Shown: piece by piece, positions 50,510 to 61,126 of the stretch
Numbering within the stretch: the first letter of the stretch is position 1
Layout: each line of letters opens with the position of its first letter
NCBI GenBank assembly: GCA_036365455.1
Contig: JAWQUS010000020.1
Coordinates: 1,709,001-1,773,000, forward strand
Direction: 5' to 3'
From: Macrosoma leucophasiata
Taxonomy: Eukaryota; Arthropoda; Insecta; Lepidoptera; Hedylidae
DNA: 64,000 nucleotides
Position numbers and translations under genes: made by a program
The notes under the pieces: generated by a model
The model's database searches: none
Told to the model about the DNA's origin: nothing
What the model saw: only the letters and a program-made list of their open reading frames with translations

Positions 50510-50939
50510 ATATATATTTCATTTGATATACTGCACAGTCTGAGTTGAATCACAGAGAAAGCAATTAGTTTTATCCCCGAACAGTAAGATTTTACATAAA
50601 AATACATACTACGCATAAAATTAATTTAAATTAAGTAATTTTTATTAATTTTATTTGCTTGTCGTGATATCTGTTTTTTTTTCTAATTTTATTAATTGTA
50701 GGCATGACAAAGATTGTATTTTTATTTTACTGATTATTTTTATAATAATCTTGTTTTGTATCTAATTCCCATTAATTAAATTCACGACTGTTCAATGACT
50801 GAAGACTGTGTAAATAATTTTATTTTATTTTTTAATATAAATATATACTATTTAATGTGTAATATGGAGAAATCTGAAATAAATGGATAATAATTACCAA
50901 ACTCCTAAACTATATACATCAACAAATTATTTTTTATAG

Positions 50940-51089
50940 GACATATTATAGAAAAGTTTTATCCACCGGCAACAGCTGTCCTTTTCCACCATCAATTAAA
51001 GAGGCATCCTCCCATTACTGGTGAACCTAATGGCATATCGCGTTGCAAATATATCAGAGGAAACTGTCCCTCATACGTTACTAACATGT
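50940..51089 (+). CDS. Possible internal exon, unknown protein
   Basis: Preceded by ATTTTTTATAG (acceptor-like) and followed by GTGAGT (strong donor). The frame is open throughout: HIIEKFYPPATAVLFHHQLK, RHPPITGEPNGISRCKYIRG, NCPSYVTNM. This is a balanced, low-Asn/Lys composition unusual for random sequence here. It lies 1.4 kb downstream of the coding-like segments at 49260 and 49700 on the same strand and may belong to the same gene. Not recognised; the 5S SINE just after the donor would be in the next intron. Confidence 0.35.
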
Positions 51090-51141
51090 GTGAGTATTTT
51101 TTATGTCGTACACAAGCAAGAAAGAAAACAACTTACATACA

Positions 51142-51478
51142 GTAATAATAATAATTGCAACCCATTATTAGTCCCACTGCTGGGTACGTGTCTCTACCCT
51201 TTTTTGGGGGGAGGCCTGGAGCTTACTCCACCACGCTGCTCCAATGCGGATTGATCCAATGTGATTTCAAACCACCTATAAGGCCTCCGACAAGGTTTAA
51301 CGACTGCTATCTATCGATAGCAACTGGGACCGACGGCTCAACGTGCCCTCCAAAGCACGGAAACACGGAATTTAATTTGCCACTAGCGATCACCCATCAC
51401 ACAGCCCGACCGCGCCCATAGTGTTTAACTGAGTAGATCGCTTACGATCTACACCAGCCGCCGGATCATGCGCGCTTC
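51142..51478 (-). mobile_element. 5S rRNA-derived SINE (family F), internal deletion
   Basis: AATTGCAACCCATTATTAGTC, GCGATCACCCATCACACAGC, CCGGATCATGCGCGC. Flanks ACTTACATACAGTA and ACTTATAAACAGTA match at 12 of 14. About 35 bp of the body are missing after CAATGCGGATTG. Confidence 0.87.
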
Positions 51479-51494
51479 ACGCTTCACTTATAAA

Positions 51495-51741
51495 CAGTAC
51501 TTAACAATTAATATCGAGCCTGCGAAAGAGACGATCGGCTCGTTTCGACTTCGTAGAGCGTTATCTCTGTTGCACACTGCCTACGTAAGCACTGACAGTC
51601 CGGTATTGGTCAAAACTTGATCAAAGTGGTCGACAAACGTCAAATAAGTACGGTGCAAAAGAGATAACGCTCTACAGACCCGAAATAAGCCGAAGTCTCC
51701 TTCCTAGGCTCGATGTGCAATATTTATTGTTAAGCACTGTA
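51495..51741. mobile_element. Fold-back element K, copy 1
   Basis: Ends ACAGTACTTAACAATTAATA and TATTTATTGTTAAGCACTGT. Inner inverted blocks include TCGAGCCTGCGAAAGAGAC, and GTAGAGCGTTATCTCT with its complement. About 247 bp, non-coding; partner at 54843-55098. Confidence 0.85.
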
Positions 51742-51811
51742 CATTGGTACACTACATAAGCCGGTACTTTAAATACACAATTATACAATTTCTTCTTTTT
51801 TGTAGGTGTGT

Positions 51812-52105
51812 TGGCCACAATATACTACGTTGGGGGTCCTGGGTTCTATTTCCGGGTCGAGGACAATCAGAGATAATGGTTTAAAATCCTTTATCTTAGG
51901 TTTTATTGGGATTTTTCCATTTTCGGGAAGTTTCCCAGTACCTCGGAGTTTGGTAATGTGCCCAGAGATGGCAACACGTTCGCCACCTGTTACATGGGCT
52001 ATAACGTAATCGGCGAGTTGTGGGTGTTTACATGCATTCTTGAATGCATGCATTTACCTCTGCCTACCCCTTCGGGGATTACAGGCGTGAAATTACGTTT
52101 TTTTT
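51812..52105 (+). mobile_element. tRNA-type SINE (family B), A box missing
   Basis: Starts at GTTGGGGGTCCTGGGTTC, B box GGGTTCTATTTCCGGG, body standard, end GTGAAATTACGTTTTTT. Confidence 0.88.
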
Positions 52106-52550
52106 TTTTGTGCTTCTAATTTTTTCTCGTTTTGTCGCTATAATAAAAACATTTTATAATGCATTTTAACAATTTGGACAAGAAATGATTTATTACGGTG
52201 CTGAATTGCTCTCTGTGATTGGACTCGGGTTGTGCACTTTATCAAATGAAATAGAAAGTGGTGGTGCAAAATAAAACAAGTATAGGCAAGAGAGAAGACA
52301 GAACGTTGTTAACGTCAGTTCAATTAACGTTGACTCGAACAAAGCACGGGACGTAAGAATAAAATGTTCGAAACGAGTTTGTTTGAATTTCTACAAGAAC
52401 AAAAAAAAACTTGCTAATAAAAAATGGAAGAAACCAGAAAAGCATAATTCAGATTGGCATCAAAAATTGTGTCATTCTTTAATACACCTGTAATTAACCA
52501 ATCAGTATTTTTTTTGTAGAAACTATATTTCCAGATTAACTATATTTTAT
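52106..52550. other. Unassigned stretch
   Basis: Nothing supported. Confidence 0.4.
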
Positions 52551-52675
52551 ACACTTCCAACTTCTTCTTATACCTACCCGACATTTCGTCGTCACAACGT
52601 ATAAGAAGTTGGGAGTGTTGTATACGCGAGAAAATTCACAAATATAGTTTCTACAATGTATGAAGCCCGCTAAAA
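52551..52675. repeat. Palindromic repeat around ACCCGACATTTCGTCG
   Basis: AACTTCTTCTTATACC and TATAAGAAGTTGGGAGTG face each other within 80 bp. The same block with CCCGACGTTTCGGTCG lies in 5600-5730 and a relative at 39290. Confidence 0.55.
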
Positions 52676-52973
52676 ATAAAGTTAGTTGAAAATAGGTTAT
52701 AAAACTGCGTACAATATTAATATAAATACAATTCGCATACATTCCAATTTACAACCGCAGCCACGGGTAATATTTGCGGTATATTAAAATCTTAACACAC
52801 CAATACCGTGGCACCACATTATACGAAACGACATAATAACAGTAAATCACAATGTGCAGGATCAACTCTGGGAGGTTGAACCGTTACTGGCTGATATAAG
52901 TTTTAACGAGAAACTCTCGCGGTTTTTGACAGTATGGTCTAAATTGGACGAGTTAGCGACATTTTTTTATATA
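52676..52973. other. Unassigned stretch
   Basis: Nothing supported. Confidence 0.4.
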
Positions 52974-53174
52974 AAATACGCTTACTCTCACAACCTTACA
53001 CTAGGTAGAAACCTGTGTCGTGGGTGCCGTTGTACACATATAACATATACACAAACACCCAGACCCGAAACAAAAATCTGTAAGCCATACAAATATTTGT
53101 TCCAATGCGGGAATCGAACCCGCGACCCTTCGAATCAAACGATCAACTCACGCCGCTGGACTAACCGTGTCGTC
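52974..53174 (-). mobile_element. tRNA-type SINE (family C), full length
   Basis: AAATACGCTTACTCTCACAA, GTCGTGGGTGCCGTTGTAC, B-box complement GGGAATCGAACCCGCGACCC, then CGCCGCTGGACTAACCGTGT. Confidence 0.9.
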
Positions 53175-53224
53175 TTATAATTCTTGAATATAGATAAAAT
53201 ACTAATGGATTTCTGCTTAATTGA

Positions 53225-53325
53225 CTTCTTCAATGCCTCAGAGCAGAGAATATGTAATAGAACTTCGTATAGAATGGACACTTCGACATCCAGCCTGATT
53301 TTCCCTACCTCTACTCAGTTATTGA
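53225..53325 (+). mobile_element. Element U fragment
   Basis: AGAGCAGAGAATATGTAATAG and GAATGGACACTTCGACATCC match the interior of 32714-33105. The tRNA-like part is absent. Confidence 0.6.
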
Positions 53326-53341
53326 TCATCAAATAAACTTA

Positions 53342-53571
53342 ACTGGTGGTAGAGCTGTGATGAAACTCGCTTGCGTAGGCATCAACAAATTACCTAATTT
53401 ACTTGCCGCTAAATAGTAGTGTTCAGCACTATCAGCACTGCAATTTCCGGCACAAAAGCATAATACCTCAAGCCTCGGGAGTGGAAACGTAGGTGCATTG
53501 AAATTTCTGGTTACATGTACATGTTTTTTCTATCATTGTACACTTGTTTGCTACTTCATGACATGGAAAAA
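53342..53571 (+). mobile_element. Family A, divergent copy
   Basis: ACTGGTGGTAGAGCTGTGAT start, ACTTGCCGCTAAATAGTAG, end CTTCATGACATGGAAAA. It resembles the diverged copy 63019-63236, so both belong to an older subfamily. Confidence 0.75.
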
Positions 53572-53835
53572 GTCTTATTATGCGGCCTTTCTATTATTTC
53601 GAAATATTTAACCCTTTATCTTAAAAACTACTTATTAGGCGTAAAACTGAACAATATTATGTACTTATAAAATACAGAGAACTCTTGAGAATTCTTTCGG
53701 CCAAATACTAAAAACGTCACTCAAATCTAAGCGGGACTTAAAAGTCTTCTGTCTCTATAAAACACGTTCAAGCGACAGAGATAGCGTATAGTTGAGGGTT
53801 ACTTAAAATCAAGTGACGTTTGAGTATACGGCCAT

Positions 53836-54062
53836 TAGACTTTGTTTTATGTCAAAGGATTGACAGACAAGCAGACGACCTGATGGAAAGTAGTCACCGT
53901 CGCCTATGAACATTTGCAACACCAGGGGCGTTGCCAACGCGCTGCCAGCCCTGAAGGACTCTTTTGACACCATTTTTGAAGAACCCCATATTGTAGCACC
54001 GAGGGAACACCTCAAAAGAAACCTTATTCCACAATTTACACGTTTCCACAATTTAGACTCAT
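53836..54062 (-). mobile_element. LINE tail (family E)
   Basis: Plus-strand order ATGTCAAAGGATTGACAGAC, GACCTGATGGAAAGTAGTC, CGTCGCCTATGAACATTTG, CAACACCAGGGGCGTTGCC, then CCCCATATTGTAGCACCGAGG. The sense frame is broken but codes a CSLGATIWGSSK-type shifted reading. Confidence 0.8.
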
Positions 54063-54466
54063 AAAAACAAAGGAAATCTCTAACTTGTACCTATGGAACA
54101 ATCTACGCACGAGTCTGTCACGAACTTCATTGGTTTAGCATGTCATGGTCTGTAAAACGCTAACGCCTATGAATTAAACCCAATCACTAGTTACTGGATT
54201 ACCGAAGACAAACGTCGCTTGTTGGAAATTTCGGGCGACGCACGTCTCGCCGTACGAAATATAAACATTGGCCCCTTCCCCCTCGATGTTGAGTTAATCT
54301 CTTTAGGTAAGTACGGTCACTTGATTACTGACAGGTACTGGAAAATTGTAATATATTTTAATTTCCGTGTCAGTGAACTTTGGTTCAGTGAAGTCAAAAA
54401 TGGCGGTATTTTACTGGTGGTAGAAGAGTAATAGAGATTCAGAGCGTAAATGCTATAAAATAAAAA
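54063..54466. other. Unassigned; splice-like signal at 54304
   Basis: CGATGTTGAGTTAATCTCTT, then TAG|GTAAGT, would be a strong donor. The preceding GC-balanced frame (GDARLAVRNINIGPFPLDVE) is open. It could be an exon, but no acceptor or partner is seen. Confidence 0.25.
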
Positions 54467-54665
54467 CATAGCCACTGAGCTACCGAAGTTCTACCCGATT
54501 TGTCAAATCTTTCCTTCACATTTATTGCATTGCCTTATGGCGAAATCTATTGCCAACAATGCTAGTTTGCTAGTTTATACAATATAATAAACTTTGCAGT
54601 TTATTATATCGGTTTCTTTAATAAATATATTTCACTAGCATGTGTTATTGCGAAATAATATAAAA
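54467..54665 (-). mobile_element. tRNA-like element T, copy 5, partial
   Basis: AGCCACTGAGCTACCGAAGT is the D-arm end of the tRNA-like module. Then come CCCGATTTGTCAAATCTTTC and TAGCATGTGTTATTGCG. The T-arm half and tail are missing. Confidence 0.75.
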
Positions 54666-54842
54666 TCAATAAGTCTTCCCTTTGGAGTCGGGTAAAACCT
54701 ATAATTTTTCTGCCCCAGCTACGAATTAAACTTCAAAATGAAATAAATTTATTTTACAAAAAACGTAATGACATTTAGTACACAAATAATTGTTGCGCCA
54801 CACTGGATCGAGCCTGTATCGTGGCAGCCGAAAGAAAGAATT

Positions 54843-55098
54843 AAAGTGCTTAACAATAAATATTGCACATCGAGCTTAGGAAGGAGACTTCGGCTAAGTT
54901 CGAGTCTCTAGAGCGTTATCTCTTTCGCACCTTACCTATTTGACGTTTGTCGACCATTTTTATTAAGTTTTGACCAATACCGGACTGTCAGTGCTTACGT
55001 AGGCAGTGTGCAACAGAGATAACGCTCTACGAAGTCGAAACCAGCCGATCGTGTCTTTCGCAGGCTCGATGTGCAATATTAATTGTTGAGTACTGTAC
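54843..55098. mobile_element. Fold-back element K, copy 2
   Basis: AGTGCTTAACAATAAATATT and ATATTAATTGTTGAGTACTG ends, same interior as 51495-51741 but in opposite orientation. Confidence 0.85.
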
Positions 55099-55160
55099 TT
55101 TATCAATTTAATTATTGAGTTTTTTTTACGCTTACACTGATTGATTGCCACAAAACTTTT

Positions 55161-55447
55161 ACTGGTGGTAGAGCTCCTGTGATGGAGCTCGCGGGCGTAG
55201 GTACCACCGCATTACCTGATTTACTTGCCGCTAAATGGTAGTGTTCAGCACTATCGTGTACCGGTCAGGTGGTAATGTACGGCCCTGTTATTTCCGGCAC
55301 AGAGACATAACATCTTAGGCCACAGGAGTGGTTACGCATTTGCATTTTGACCTTGGTCTTTGTGTAGGTGTCTATAGGCTGCAGTCATCACTTAACATCA
55401 ATGTGAACTGCATGCTTGTTTGCCATTTCCATTACATAAAAAAAAAA
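55161..55447 (+). mobile_element. Family A short retroelement, full length
   Basis: ACTGGTGGTAGAGCTCC start, hairpin GAGCTCC-TGTGAT-GGAGCTC, end CATTACAT plus A run. Confidence 0.9.
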
Positions 55448-55883
55448 TCTTTAAGCCGGCTAAACTACATAAACCATGTATATATAAATGGAGGTTCAGT
55501 TATTATTCAGTGGTACATCAATACATTTTCTAGATACTCCAACTAATGAATTAGGATTTAATATCATCGATATCATTAAAAACAAATTATCGCGATTAAT
55601 TAACAAAACTCATATCGAGGGTGTCATGTGTGAAGTGTATTAAGTATTAAAACCGATTAATTACTCGCTGTTCATTAAACTCGACGGTTTTCATAATTAA
55701 TGTTGAAGTGGATTTATTTGTTTGGAATCAATCTATTGGAATAATTGATATGTGGTAATGGTTTTTTTAACGCGAGTTTATACGCATGTTTTTTATTAAA
55801 AAAAACCGGACAAATATGCGTCGGATTCGCGATCAAACGGTTCCCGTGCAATTCATGATTTTCTCATACTATCATATCATAAG
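55448..55883. other. Unassigned; retroelement-like fragment at 55801-55850
   Basis: AACCGGACAAATATGCGTCG and CAAACGGTTCCCGTGC look like a diverged copy of the 16590 repeat. Otherwise nothing. Confidence 0.4.
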
Positions 55884-56072
55884 TTTTTTTTTATGTGTCT
55901 AAGGAAGGTGGCAAACAAGCATGCAGCTCATATTGATGTTAAGTGATGACTACACAAAAGTCATAGGTCGAAATACAGATGCGTTGCCACACCTGAAAGC
56001 TAAGTTATTAGGTTTTTGTGATAGTTCTCACGGAGCTATACATTACCATCTAACCGGAACACGATAGCGTTG
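55884..56072 (-). mobile_element. Family A, truncated
   Basis: TTATGTGTCTAAGGAAGGTGG to TAACCGGAACACGATAGCG, where another sequence (CTGCGCAGATCTCCTGCGCAG hairpin) begins. Confidence 0.8.
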
Positions 56073-56200
56073 TGTCTCTGCGCAGATCTCCTGCGCAGTT
56101 GGCTAGTCTCCGTTGAGATAGATCTCCGTGGCCTATATTCGGTCTAAAGGACATAATTATTACTAGGACGCTACCGAGTTGGTACGGTTTAACGCTTGTT
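56073..56200 (+). repeat. CTGCGCAG hairpin repeat
   Basis: CTGCGCAGATCTCCTGCGCAG forms a short stem. Then AGTCTCCGTTGAGATAGATC and TCTAAAGGACATAATTATT follow. It probably belongs to a dispersed retroelement 3' region. Confidence 0.4.
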
Positions 56201-56362
56201 ATGCGAAATTGTATTTACAATGTTAATAACTCTATATTTTTAATTGTATATTAGCTAATTGATAAAGTATAGTAAGCGTAAAAGGCTTTTTTTATTTATT
56301 ATACAAAACTACCAAAATAATCGATCACTAATTTACTCATAAACTTTGTAGATAATTGTTTT

Positions 56363-56620
56363 ATAAACAATTATTAAGGGTAAAAGCGACTTCTTTACGA
56401 TATTCAATAAACTGCAAAGTCTATTATATCGGTTGCCTAACTAGCATAGTTGGTAATAGATGGCGCTGCTGCTACCATAAAGCAATGCAATAAATGTGAA
56501 GGAAAGATTTGACAAATCGGGCAGAACTTCAGTAGCTCAATTGGAAGAGCGGCTGGACTAGATTCCCAGTAGGCCGCGAGATCGAGTCTCGCCTGAAGTC
56601 AATTTTTTTTTTTTTAAATA
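56363..56620 (+). mobile_element. tRNA-like element T, copy 6
   Basis: CAATTATTAAGGGTAAAAGC, GTTGCCTAACTAGCATAGTTG, then the tRNA-like module at 56526-56600 (ACTTCAG/CTGAAGT acceptor, GCGAGATCGAGTCTCGC T arm) and a T-rich tail. The fold-back head is not present. Confidence 0.82.
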
Positions 56621-57357
56621 AAATATAACTTTGTCGATCTTTTCGCTACGCGCCGTAGCTAAGTGCAATGAAAAAATCGTAGACCTCGTGTCGTGTTTAC
56701 TACGAACCGCTAACTTTTTTTCCTTTTTTCTTTGAAAACCAAGGGTCTTCACATATTTCAAGGATAACAAATCCACGAGAAGTATTTACGAACCACATTC
56801 GTATCGTCTCAGTCATTACTGCATTTTCCACGGCCCTAATGGTCCCAAATAGTCTATTAGAGTTTAGAGTTTGTTGATTAGGGGTTGCGTTTACGTTCGT
56901 GATATGTTACGGATGGTGTTAATGCGGGACGTAAACGCGGTAGTTGGTGGGAAAAGTTTAGGGTTGTGGTAATCTGCGTGCCGTACGGCAGTTTTCCGTA
57001 CACCGTAGTACGGGGTGGTATCGTCGGACGTAACGGGTGAACTGTGTCGAACTTGTGTACGAAAGTATTTGTGGTTTGTGATTGTGAATGTTTTTTTTCT
57101 GGATATTGGTGAGTGATTTTTTATTACGTATTGAATTTTTTTAAGGTGCTTTCTACCGCTGCTTACGGTAATTCTTTAGAGGTTTGAATAACGAGATTTT
57201 TTGTTTGATAATTCCATAAAATTGCGCGCGGTTTTTTGTCATTTGACAGTGTATGACTTGAGTATTAGGTATATGACTTGCGTATTTTAAGCTCAAAAAT
57301 TAAAGATACAGAACTGAAAAATTTTTTATTGTAAATTTACTTATGTTATTTATGAAT
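56621..57357. other. Repeat-poor stretch with CpG-rich patch and splice-like signal
   Basis: 56900-57070 is richer in CG dinucleotides (GGGACGTAAACGCGG, TGCCGTACGGCAG, ATCGTCGGACGTAACGGG). It runs to TGGATATTG|GTGAGT, a strong donor at 57109. It may be a non-coding first exon or promoter; no coding frame supports it. Confidence 0.3.
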
Positions 57358-57636
57358 TTGGGCACTACTGCTACGCTGGGGTCCTATGTTCGATTCCCGG
57401 TTCGGTGGATATTAGAGATAACAATGTTAAATACTTTATCTCTGGTTCTATTAGGATTTTTCATTTTTTGGAAGTTTCCCAGTACCTCGAAGTTTGGTAA
57501 TGTGCCCGGAGATGTCAATAGGTTCGCCACCTGTTACATTGGCCAAAACGTGGACGAATCGTGGGTGTTTGCATGTATGATTGAATGCTTACAATTACCC
57601 CTTCCGGATTACAGAAGTAAAGTTACGTAAAAAAAA
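57358..57636 (+). mobile_element. tRNA-type SINE (family B), A box missing
   Basis: GGCACTACTGCTACGCTGGG start, B box ATGTTCGATTCCCGG, body GATGTCAATAGGTTCGCCAC, end AAAGTTACGTAAAAAA. Confidence 0.88.
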
Positions 57637-57714
57637 TTTTGGATGTTGATATGATTACTCAGATTATTTCAATGATAATAATTTATTTGCAGATGGTATA
57701 ATTCGTTAGATTTC

Positions 57715-57783
57715 ACTGGTCGCAGAGTTCCAGTGTATCAATGTAAACTGCATGCTTGCTAGCCACCTTCAATACATAAAAAA
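57715..57783 (+). mobile_element. Family A internal-deletion derivative (69 bp)
   Basis: ACTGGTCGCAGAGTTCCAGTG start joined to TATCAATGTAAACTGCATGC, ending TACATAAAAAA. Same architecture as 13044-13113 but a different junction. Confidence 0.8.
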
Positions 57784-57814
57784 TCATGCCAAATTCATAA
57801 AACACTTAGAAATT

Positions 57815-57990
57815 TAGAAATTAAAGAAAAAAACGTAAAGAAAAATTTGACTTCGGGCAGGAAACCTGTGACCTCAGTATAACCAGTCCAGCCGCTTTAC
57901 CACTAAGCTACAGAAGTAAAATTAAGCTACAAAAGTAAGCTATAGTTCACTCGCATGTGTTATTGTGAAAAATAAATAGTACAATTTAAA
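57815..57990. mobile_element. tRNA-like element U, copy 2, partial
   Basis: TTTAGAAATTAAAGAAAAAA end, AATTTGACTTCGGGCAGGAA, a damaged T arm, and CCGCTTTACCACTAAGCTAC. It ends TGTTATTGTGAAAAATAAAT like element T. The second inverted end is absent. Confidence 0.7.
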
Positions 57991-58807
57991 TTTTTTTTTC
58001 CGTAAAATTCCTTCGTCTTGATAATACACAATCGGTGGGCCTTTTCGAGTTTCCTCCATCAGCAGTTATTCAATTTACATAACTAATTTAGGGAGGAAAA
58101 TCATTATGTACCGACCAGCAGTACCAGCTACCTATTTCTTTTTTAAGTGCCTGCGCTAGCAATAATTTTACACTAAACACACAGTTTTCAACGAAAGTTC
58201 CATAAAACATTATTATGTAATTAAATGACAATTTACAAATATAAAAAATAACTTTAAATTAAAAAAAAAATTAAATTAATATCAAATTAAAACAAAATTA
58301 AAACTAAATAAAATTTAAATCTAAATAAAAATAAAAATAAAATTTAACACTTGCTTAAAACCTATGTTCCTATAATGATGACTTTGTCTCCATAGTCAGT
58401 CAAACTAACCGTCCCTGGATATCCCCGGTGCAAAAGAGCCAAATTATGTAATTTAAATATAATACGTTGCCAGTAACGTTAAGTGATTTCATTCTTGTGA
58501 AAAGAATAAGTCAACTTGACTAATTCTTTTTTTAGTAAATAAAAATCTTAACCAAATAAAAATGGAGAAAATAAGGATTAATTGTTGAATAATAAGCGAG
58601 AATAACCGCCGGAGAATATCCGGCTATTCCTCCGTTTATGTCAGGAAATATGTAATAATATATGTACCTGGAAATCTCAAAAAAAAAAATTGATGGACTT
58701 TCAATTTTCACATAATTGTGTAATCTTGTGTAAAATTTTATTGGTACTTTTTTTATCTTCAAATTACCATTGACACAATAAATTTGTCAAACGGTATTTT
58801 GTGAAAT
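57991..58807. other. AT-rich unassigned stretch
   Basis: Low-complexity AAATTAAA/TAAAAATAAAAATAA runs at 58250-58345. Otherwise nothing is supported. Confidence 0.45.
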
Positions 58808-59072
58808 TTTGCCAACAAGCATGCATTTTACATTGATGTTAAGTGATGACTGCAGCCTATAGACACTCACACAAAGACCAAGGTCAAAATGCAGATGCGT
58901 TACCACTCCTGAGGCCTATGGTGTTATGCCTCTGTGCCGGCAATTACAGGGCCGTACATTACCACCTGACCGGAACACGATAGTGCTGAACACTACCATT
59001 TAGCGGCGTATATTAGATAATGCGGTAGTGCCTACGCCCGCGAGCTCCTTCACTGGCGTTCTACCACAAGTA
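58808..59072 (-). mobile_element. Family A, near full length
   Basis: GCCAACAAGCATGCATTTTAC to CTGGCGTTCTACCACAAGTAA. The T run and first ~15 bp of the A-tail end are missing. Confidence 0.87.
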
Positions 59073-59120
59073 ATAATTCTGTTGTAATTCATCATATTTT
59101 TTTCTTTTAACTTGACACGT

Positions 59121-59170
59121 CATCATCATCATCATCACTCATCACTCATCACTCATCACTCATCACTCAG
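59121..59170. repeat. (CAT)n and (CACTCAT)n microsatellite
   Basis: Five CAT units followed by about five CACTCAT units. Confidence 0.9.
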
Positions 59171-59814
59171 GTCATGTCAGGACGCCCACAACACGTGCGT
59201 AGGGGAGAATATTCAATATGGGTTTATATTATTATAAACTCATACAACAACATCTGCATATTATTAAGCAACATACAAAACAGATAGATTAAATTTTCGT
59301 AGTTTTTCAACAATGTACAAAATCTTTTTTCTCATCCCAATTTACTTGCTTTCTCATTCCGCAAAAGAAACTTAGTAAACTCATTACAATAAGTCGGAGT
59401 CCAATCTTATTTTACATCTAAATTGAAACACGTTATTAGGTATTCACAAAAGTTTTTTTTTTATAATCTGTCCGTTTTTACAAAGGTTATTCCGAATTAA
59501 AAACTTTGGAAGGACATTAATATTTTATCAAAACGAAATGGAATCTGCGTATTTTATAATTTTTAGTTTACTTTAGGGTTTTAAGAAATTATTTTTTAAT
59601 TCAGTTGACATGGATTTGATGAACACTAATGCTGGGTTGCATTAAGATATTCGTTAAAGTTATTACATTCACATCCTTCTCTAACTTTAACAGATTTCTT
59701 CAAGTTAGAGAAGGATGTAAAAAAAAACGCGCGATAATGATTTTGATACTTAAATACTAGTACATTTCCTTCTTAAAACCAAACATATAGATTATTAACT
59801 TGCTTATTATTTAA
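59171..59814. other. Unassigned; hairpin element at 59671-59718
   Basis: ACATCCTTCTCTAACTT and its exact complement, separated by 14 bp, repeat the hairpin seen at 43765-43830. CGTTAAAGTTATTACATT is also shared just before it. Confidence 0.55.
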
Positions 59815-60135
59815 CTTCCTCGGTAGCCTAGTGGTAGCATGCCACTACTACTACACTGAGGTCTTGGGTTCGATGCCCGGGTAGGGCATTATCAGGGATA
59901 ATGGTGTAAAGTCCTTTATCGCTGGTTCTATTGGGATTTTTCAATTTTCTGGAAATTTCTCAGGTCCTCGAAGTTTGCTAATGTGCCCGGAGATGTCGGA
60001 GATGTCAACAGGCTCGCCACCTGTTACATGGGCCAAAAACGTAACCGGCGAATCGTGGGTGTTTGCATGTATGCTTGAATGCACGCATTTGCCTCTGCCT
60101 AGCCCTTCGGGGATTACAAGCGTGAAGTTACGTTA
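59815..60135 (+). mobile_element. tRNA-type SINE (family B), full length
   Basis: A box CCTCGGTAGCCTAGTGGTAG, B box GGGTTCGATGCCCGGG, a 10-bp tandem duplication GGAGATGTCGGAGATGTC, end GTGAAGTTACGTTACG. Confidence 0.92.
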
Positions 60136-60471
60136 CGTTAGATTATTATGACAGACAACAACACATCTTCCTTTACCTTTAATTTAACATAACAATAGAC
60201 CTCAATGATTGTTGGCCCAAATTTTCTGCGTTCCTTTTTTGGACTTTAATTAAAATCACAAAAGATTGCTGCGAGCATTCTTTTGGGGTAGATTTAAATA
60301 CCATTTTTATGATAGTAAATGTTTGGAATTTTCGATGGTTTCTGTAGGTACTTCCTAATTTCACGCTTGTATTTCTCCAAACAGGTAGGCAGAGGATTTT
60401 GTAGATTTGCATTAGTAACTAGTGTCGACTGTATTGACCATTTATCGGACGCATATCCAGCGATGTATTTC
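60136..60471. other. Unassigned stretch
   Basis: Nothing supported; overlapping open frames on both strands have no recognised product. Confidence 0.4.
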
Positions 60472-61126
60472 ACTGGTGGTAGCGTTCCAAAGGTAGAACT
60501 TAAGGGTGTATGCACCAAAGCATAGAGCCGTATATGCCGCCAAATGATAGAGTTCATCAGAATCGTCGGCCGTTAATATGGTATATATGGTCTGTATAGC
60601 CCCGCGCAGAAGCGCGCATGGCCCAGCGGCTGGTGTAGATCGTAAGCGATCTGCTCGGTTAAGCACTACGGGCGCGGTCGGGTAGTGTGATGGGTGACCG
60701 CTAGTGGCAAATTAAATGCGCGTTTCCGTGCTTCGGAGGGCACGTTAAGCCGTCGGTCTCAGTTTCTATCGATGGATAGCAGTCGTTAAACCTTGTCGGT
60801 AGCCTTATGGGTGGTTTGAAAACATTCGATAGTGGGTTGGCCACTAACCCACCCACCTCCACCAATCCGCATTGGAGCAGCGTGGTGGAGTAAGCTCCAG
60901 GCCTCCCCCAAAACAGGGAGAGACTCGTGCCCAGCAGTGGGACGTATAATGGGTTGCCATTATTATATAGCCCCGTAATAACCACAGCAGAGACAATCAT
61001 AACATCTGAGGTTTCAGGGTCGGCAACGCATCTGCATTTTGACCTCTGGTCATTCTGGGGTGCCTATAGGCTATAGTCATCACATAACATCAATGTGAGC
61101 TGCATGCTTGTTTGCCACCTATCTTA
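60472..61126 (+). mobile_element. Family A, split by a 5S SINE
   Basis: Pieces 60472-60608 (ACTGGTGGTAGCGTTCC...GGTCTGTATAGCCCC) and 60968-61126 (AGCCCCGTAATAACCAC...GCCACCTATC) join to one diverged copy. Confidence 0.8.
60610..60967 (+). mobile_element. 5S rRNA-derived SINE (family F), full length, nested
   Basis: AGCGCGCATGGCCCAGCGG head, GATCGTAAGCGATCTGCTCG, TCGGGTAGTGTGATGGGTG plus ACCGC, end TTGCCATTATTATA. Target duplication TATAGCCCCG at about 60596 and 60966. Confidence 0.92.
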
